Source: JBJXHG01 sp046160865
GTDB taxonomy: Bacteria > Planctomycetota > UBA1135 > GCA-002686595
Assembly: GCA_046160865.1 (NCBI GenBank)
Contig: JBJXHG010000185.1
Span: forward strand, 1 to 62,142
Reading direction: 5' to 3'
DNA: 62,142 bases
Positions within the stretch are counted from its first letter, which is position 1; each line of letters begins with the position of its first letter. The notes under the pieces were generated by a model, which was not told the origin of the DNA, made no database searches, and saw only the letters and a program-made list of their open reading frames with translations. Both the position numbers and the translations under genes were made by a program. Positions 58,214 to 62,142 of the stretch are shown in pieces.

Positions 58214-59947
58214 ATGCTCTCGGAGTTGTCCATCGAGAACCTCGCGCTCTTCGAGCGCGAGACGCTGGCGTTCGGACGGGGGTTGAACGTGATCTCCGGC
58301 GAGACGGGCGCGGGCAAGAGCCTGCTGCTCGGCGCGCTGGAGCTCTTGTTCGGCGACCGTCCGCGCGCTTCGACAGTCCGCAAGGGCGCGGCCGAAGCGC
58401 GCGTCGAGGGGCGCTTCGTGTTCGCGCGCGGTGAGCCCGCGCTGCTCGACGCTTGGCTCGTCGAGCACGTGCCGGCGGTGGCGGACGAATGGGCCGCGCT
58501 CGCTTCCGACGACGAGCGCGAGCTCATCCTCGCGCGCGCGCTCTCGAGCGAAGGCAAGACGCGCGCGTGGGTCAATCACCGGCCCGTCACGCAGAAGCTC
58601 TTGCGCGAGCTCGCGAGCTTGCTCGTCGAAGTGCACGGACAGGGCGAGCACCAGCGCTTGCTCGATCCCAAGGAACAGCGCCGCTTGCTCGACGCATTCG
58701 GCGGGCTGGAGGGTGCGCTCGCCGACTATCGCGACCTGCGGACCCGCTGGCTCGCGACGCGCACGCTGCTCGAGCAGGCGCGCAACCGCACGCGCGAGTC
58801 GCGCGAACGCCTCGATTTCCTGCGCTTCCAGCTGAACGAGCTGCGCGCCGCGAATCTGTCGGCGGGCGAGCACGCCGAGCTCGTGCGCGAGCGCGAGATG
58901 CTGCGGCACGCGGCGGAGCTGTGGACCGATCTCGGTGTTGTCGCGAACGACTTGTCGGAGGCGGATCCCTCGTTGCTCGATGGCTTGCGACGCGCGCTGC
59001 GAGCGCTCGAGCGCTGGGAGGTTCGCATCGCCGGCGTGGGCGACGCGGCGGAGGACTTGCGCGAAGCGCTGCTCCGCGCCGAAGCCGGCTCGGCGGCGAT
59101 CGCGGCGTTCCTACGCGGCGTCGAAGTGTCGCCCACGCGACTCGAAGCCGTCGAAGCGCGTCTCTTCCAGCTCGAGGAGCTCGAGCGCAAGTACGGCACC
59201 GACTTTCCGGGCTTGCTCGCGCGCGGTCGAGAGATCGAGGCCGAGCTCGAGCGACTCGACGTGCCCGCGGATCGCTTGACCGAGCTCGCACAACAAGCGG
59301 TGGACGAGCTCGCGAGCGCTCGAGCCGCCGCGCGCGGACTGTCGAAGTCGCGCCGCACGCTCGCGACGAAGCTGCGCCGCGCGGTCGAGAGCTCGCTCGC
59401 CGATCTCGGGCTCTCGCGCGCGCAGTTCGACGTGCACCTGACGCCGAACTCCGGCGACGCGGACGGAGCCGAGCTCGGCCCCGACGGCGCGGACGACGTC
59501 GAGTTCGCGCTCGCCGCGAATCCGGGCGAGGACATGCGAGCGCTGCGACATGTGGCGTCGGGCGGCGAAGCGGCGCGGATCCTGCTCGCGCTGCGCACCG
59601 CGCTCGCGGTCCGGCAAGCGACGCCAATCCTCGTGTTCGACGAGATCGATGCGGGCGTCGGCGGGCGACTGGGCCCGAAGATCGGCGAGCATCTGCGCAA
59701 CTTGACCGCGCGTCACCAAGTGCTGTGCGTCACGCACTTACCAGGCGTCGCCGCGCTCGCGCACCACCATTTCAAGGTTGCGAAGCACGTCGCCGGGGGC
59801 CGCACGCGCACGGCGGTCCAGGCGCTCGCAGGCGACGCGCGCATCGACGAGATCGCCGACATGATCGCGGGGGGCGGAGGCGAAGCGACGGCGCGCGCGG
59901 AAGCGAAGCGCTTGCTCGATGCCGTGCCGCCTCGCGCTCGCGCGTAG
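58214..59947 (+). CDS. recN: DNA repair protein RecN
   Basis: A 577-residue SMC-like ATPase. 'MLSELSIENLALFERETLAFGRGLNVISGETGAGKSLLL' holds Walker A (GETGAGKS, about residues 31-38), 'QKLLRELASLLVEVHGQGEHQRLLDP' is the RecN Q-loop region, and coiled coils fill about 150-390. 'LRHVASGGEAARILLALRTAL' is the signature, 'TPILVFDEIDAGVGGRLG' Walker B and 'VLCVTHLPGVAALAHHH' the H-loop. RecN tethers DNA at double-strand breaks. Start taken at 58214, seven residues before the conserved IENLAL; a longer form from 58196 adds six residues. It is 46 bases after the CxxCH lipoprotein gene. Confidence 0.94.
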   Translation: MLSELSIENLALFERETLAFGRGLNVISGETGAGKSLLLGALELLFGDRPRASTVRKGAAEARVEGRFVFARGEPALLDAWLVEHVPAVADEWAALASDDERELILARALSSEGKTRAWVNHRPVTQKLLRELASLLVEVHGQGEHQRLLDPKEQRRLLDAFGGLEGALADYRDLRTRWLATRTLLEQARNRTRESRERLDFLRFQLNELRAANLSAGEHAELVREREMLRHAAELWTDLGVVANDLSEADPSLLDGLRRALRALERWEVRIAGVGDAAEDLREALLRAEAGSAAIAAFLRGVEVSPTRLEAVEARLFQLEELERKYGTDFPGLLARGREIEAELERLDVPADRLTELAQQAVDELASARAAARGLSKSRRTLATKLRRAVESSLADLGLSRAQFDVHLTPNSGDADGAELGPDGADDVEFALAANPGEDMRALRHVASGGEAARILLALRTALAVRQATPILVFDEIDAGVGGRLGPKIGEHLRNLTARHQVLCVTHLPGVAALAHHHFKVAKHVAGGRTRTAVQALAGDARIDEIADMIAGGGGEATARAEAKRLLDAVPPRARA

Positions 59948-59986
59948 CGCGGTCCGCCGCGCGAGCGCTGCGCGCGTTGACCGAAC

Positions 59987-61102
59987 TCAGCGCGATGACG
60001 GGCTCGCCTTTGCGCCGATGTCGCGCTCGAGCTCGGCCACGAGCTCCGCGCGTCGCTCGCGCAGCCACGGCTCCTTCGTCGCGGGGATCAGCTTCTCGAG
60101 CGCGAGCTTGTGCGCGGTCTTCAGAGCGATCGACGCCGGCACGTCGACATCCGGCGCGACGCCCGTGCCCTCCCAGTTCGACTTCGTGATCGGATTGATC
60201 GCGCGCCCGTCCGGCACGAACGCCGCGAAGTGCTCGGCGAGCTTGTGCATGCCGCCGGGGTGCGCGCCGCCTCCGGTCGTCTCGCCGACGATCTGCGCGC
60301 GCTTCAAGTTCTTCAGGTTGTACGCGAACTCCTCGGCGCCGGAGAACGTCTCGCGGCTCGTCAGCACGTACACGTCCTTGCCGACGTAGCGCTTGCCGGC
60401 GAGCACCTTCGTCGTCCAGAACTGCTGCGTTTCGCCCGTCGGGCGGTTGTAGATGTCGTTCAGGTGCACCGGCACCTCGCCGAACAGGTAGCTGCACACG
60501 TGCGCGACGCCGCCCGGCTCGCCGCCGCCGTTCTCGCGCAGGTCGACGATCAGCGCGTCCGTGTTCGCGAGGAACGAGAACGCCGCGGCCGTCGTGTCCG
60601 CGATCACTTCCGCCGGCGCGAAGTGGCGCAGGTCGAGGTAACCGACGTTGCCGAACAGGCGCTCGACGCGCTCGAAGCCGCAGTTGACGAGCGCTTCCTG
60701 CGTGCGCATCGCCTGACGGTCGGCTTCCGTCGGCTCGCGCTCGGCGGCCGGCTCCTCGACCGGCTCGCTCTGGAAGCGCACGCGCAGGTGCTTGTCATGG
60801 CTGACGGCCTGCAGGTGCTCGGTCAATCGATCGGCGAACACGCGCGAGCTCGTGATCGCGTCGTACTCGTTGCGCGCGGCGCGCTCGAAGATGGCCTCTT
60901 CCATCTTTTTCGCGACGTCGGGGAACACGTAGCGGTCGCGCAGCACGGCGAAGCACTTCTCGATGACCTCGTCGCGCACGGCCGGCGTGAGCGGCGCGTC
61001 CGGTCCAGCGGCGCGAGCCTGCGGCGGCGCGGAGGGACCGAGGAGCGGCGCGGACGCGAGGAGGAGCGAGAGCAGGCGTTCGGTGAGAAGGGCGGTGCAC
61101 AT
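59987..61102 (-). CDS. S41-family peptidase (C-terminal processing/TSP-like)
   Basis: From the ATG at 61102 the protein is 371 residues. A signal peptide (about residues 1-32) is followed by a helical N-terminal region 'VIEKCFAVLRDRYVFPDVAKKMEEAIFERAARNEY' typical of tricorn/IRBP-like S41 peptidases. The peptidase core has 'FLANTDALIVDLRENGGGEPG' and 'VYVLTSRETFSGAEEFAYNLKNLKRAQIVGETTGGGAHPGG', in which the FSG serine and downstream Lys would be the Ser/Lys dyad. No PDZ domain. Probably periplasmic. The TetR gene's stop lies 23 bases upstream, so TetR may regulate and co-transcribe with it. A GTG start at 61129 is possible but gives no better signal. Confidence 0.88.
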   Translation of the reverse strand: MCTALLTERLLSLLLASAPLLGPSAPPQARAAGPDAPLTPAVRDEVIEKCFAVLRDRYVFPDVAKKMEEAIFERAARNEYDAITSSRVFADRLTEHLQAVSHDKHLRVRFQSEPVEEPAAEREPTEADRQAMRTQEALVNCGFERVERLFGNVGYLDLRHFAPAEVIADTTAAAFSFLANTDALIVDLRENGGGEPGGVAHVCSYLFGEVPVHLNDIYNRPTGETQQFWTTKVLAGKRYVGKDVYVLTSRETFSGAEEFAYNLKNLKRAQIVGETTGGGAHPGGMHKLAEHFAAFVPDGRAINPITKSNWEGTGVAPDVDVPASIALKTAHKLALEKLIPATKEPWLRERRAELVAELERDIGAKASPSSR

Positions 61103-61125
61103 GGGAGTTCTCGGAGGGAATGGGA

Positions 61126-61746
61126 TCACCGCGCGGAGCGCGGCGTGCGGGAGTTGAGGCCTTGCAACAGGAGGTCGGCCACTTGGCCGACCTGACGCTC
61201 GATTTCCTTCCGCGAGCCGAGCTCTTTCACGCTCAACGAGTACGGCAGGAGCGAGTTCGTCGCGGCGAGCAGCGTCCGCGCCGTGGCGCGCGCGTCGCCT
61301 GGAGCGAAGCGGCCGCTCGCGATCCCGTGCGCGACCGCCGACGTGAAGACGTCGAGCTCGGCGGCGAAGTAGCGCTCGCGCCGCTCCAAGTACGTCTTGC
61401 GCAGCACCCCGAACATCTCGTCGAGGCTCTGGTAGTAGTCGCGCACGCTGTCGACGCGGTGCAGCACGCGCGTCACGAGCATGCGTCGCACGCGCTCGAT
61501 CGGGTCGTTCTCCTCCGCGGCGATCGCGACCAGCTTCTCGAGCAGCTCGTCGACGACGCGATCGATCGAGGCGAGGAACACGGCCTCCTTGCTCGCGAAG
61601 TGCAGGTAGATCGTGCGGCGCGCGAGCCCGGCCTCGCGCGCGAGGTCGTCCATCGACGACTTCCGGTAGCCGAGGCGGGCGAGCAGGCGGAGACCCGCGT
61701 CGAGGATCAGCTCGCGGGTCGGGAGCGTGGCGGTTCGGGTGGCCAT
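61126..61746 (-). CDS. TetR-family transcriptional regulator
   Basis: A 206-residue regulator. The N-terminal helix-turn-helix 'LILDAGLRLLARLGYRKSSMDDLAREAGLARRTIYLHFASKEAVFLASID' (about residues 14-63) is the TetR consensus. The C-terminal part is helical and would bind a ligand ('VTRVLHRVDSVRDYYQSLDEMFGVLRKTYLERRERYF'). It precedes the S41 peptidase on the same strand and probably controls it and itself. The ligand is unknown. No clear operator palindrome was picked out upstream, where a family A repeat begins about 70 bases from the start. Confidence 0.92.
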   Translation of the reverse strand: MATRTATLPTRELILDAGLRLLARLGYRKSSMDDLAREAGLARRTIYLHFASKEAVFLASIDRVVDELLEKLVAIAAEENDPIERVRRMLVTRVLHRVDSVRDYYQSLDEMFGVLRKTYLERRERYFAAELDVFTSAVAHGIASGRFAPGDARATARTLLAATNSLLPYSLSVKELGSRKEIERQVGQVADLLLQGLNSRTPRSAR

Positions 61747-61818
61747 GGCGTGGTTAACGAATGCACTGTTCGTGTGTTTGCGTGCAGTGCCCTTTCTCGC
61801 CGGAAGCCGTTCGGAAAG

Positions 61819-61985
61819 CTAGCAGTCCGTGGTGAAAGTGCTTCGAGCCCGAAAGTGGTCCGTTCGCTTCAGAACAAGGAGCGCGACCGCAGGCGAATCC
61901 TCGAGATTCGCCGAGGATCGAGCGACGCCGGGCTGGCGCGAATGGGCCGCTTTCGGGCCGAATGACTTTCGCCACGGGCTGCTAG
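61819..61985. repeat. Palindromic repeat, family A, copy 3
   Basis: A 167-bp element from CTAGCAGTCCGTGGTGAAAG to CTTTCGCCACGGGCTGCTAG, with terminal arms complementary apart from single mismatches. The central GGCGAATCCTCGAGATTCGCC palindrome is present. Same orientation as copy 2. It sits upstream of the TetR gene and is followed directly by the family C/B repeat. Confidence 0.87.
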
Positions 61986-62142
61986 CCCGCATTTCTCACC
62001 GCGTCCTGCTGAGGTCGCGTCAACTCGCTTCCGCCCGCGTTGTTGGATCGGAATCGGTCCTCGCCGACCTGACAGGTCGGCCCCGGTCGATTCCGATGCA
62101 ACGCCTTGCCCGAAGCGAGTTGTCACGCCCTCGCGACGGACG
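61984..62142. repeat. Family C arm plus family B palindrome at the window end
   Basis: AGCCCGCATTTCTCACC (61984-62000) is the left arm of family C; a right arm is not reached before the window ends. A family B core follows: CAACTCGCTTC pairs with GAAGCGAGTTG, and TCGGAATCGGTCCTCGCCGACC pairs with GGTCGATTCCGA. Family B at 2094-2212 has the same inner arms. Probably a composite element truncated by the window border. No gene is visible in this stretch. Confidence 0.65.

Noticed and set aside
1..62142. CRISPR arrays, rRNA genes, phage structural genes or integrases
   Set aside because: No regularly spaced direct repeats, rRNA sequence, or recognisable phage or integrase proteins were seen.

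Overview
The window is very GC-rich bacterial chromosome. Genes sit on both strands, mostly with short gaps or 1-8 base overlaps. Gene content includes sulfatase-type lipoproteins, HEAT-repeat and TPR exported proteins, a HZS-alpha-like lipoprotein with a CxxCH motif, YhaO/YhaN-type nuclease partners, and a probable NHLM-like peptide exporter. This best fits Planctomycetota or a close relative; that is an inference from gene content, as no rRNA or other marker is present.

Layout. 0-9.1 kb: HEAT-repeat lipoprotein, CPBP protease, aldo/keto reductase, NhaD-like antiporter, HtrA-type protease, sulfatase-family lipoprotein. 9.1-21.6 kb: a surface-glycan region with two methyltransferases, three large polytopic membrane proteins, two family-2 glycosyltransferases, a WecE-like aminotransferase and WecD-like acetyltransferase overlapping in one operon, and a second sulfatase-family lipoprotein. 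21.9-27.5 kb: a DUF262/DUF1524 (GmrSD-like) restriction gene abutting tRNA-Leu(UAG), small genes including a bacilliredoxin, a DUF234-type ATPase with a palindromic operator, and an unassigned structured RNA. 27.5-38.5 kb: clpB, an SbcD/YhaO-like nuclease with a YhaN/SMC-like ATPase, a GNAT and a large exported protein.

The centrepiece is 38.5-48.8 kb, a complete microviridin-type graspetide (omega-ester peptide) locus. In order it holds a 50-residue NQxxIL-repeat peptide, an HlyD adaptor, a C39-peptidase ABC exporter, a second ABC exporter, three precursor genes (leader motif PFFVRFLE, core TxK(Y/H)PSD, with 2, 2 and 1 cores), an MdnB-like amide ligase, an MdnC-like ester ligase and a GNAT. 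The precursors would be cross-linked by the ATP-grasp enzymes. A conserved VKAG sequence at the leader/core border suggests trimming by the C39 domain during export.

48.8-62.1 kb: a stand-alone TIR-domain gene; a TPR gene flanked by intact dapA and a diverged duplicate of its 3' end; then pdxJ, rsmD, nagA, a small exported protein, the CxxCH lipoprotein, recN, an S41 peptidase and a TetR regulator. At least three palindromic repeat families occur in the intergenic regions, and both ends of the window carry the same repeats. A GCTANNNT motif recurs as a probable -10 element upstream of many transcription units, including the tRNA.
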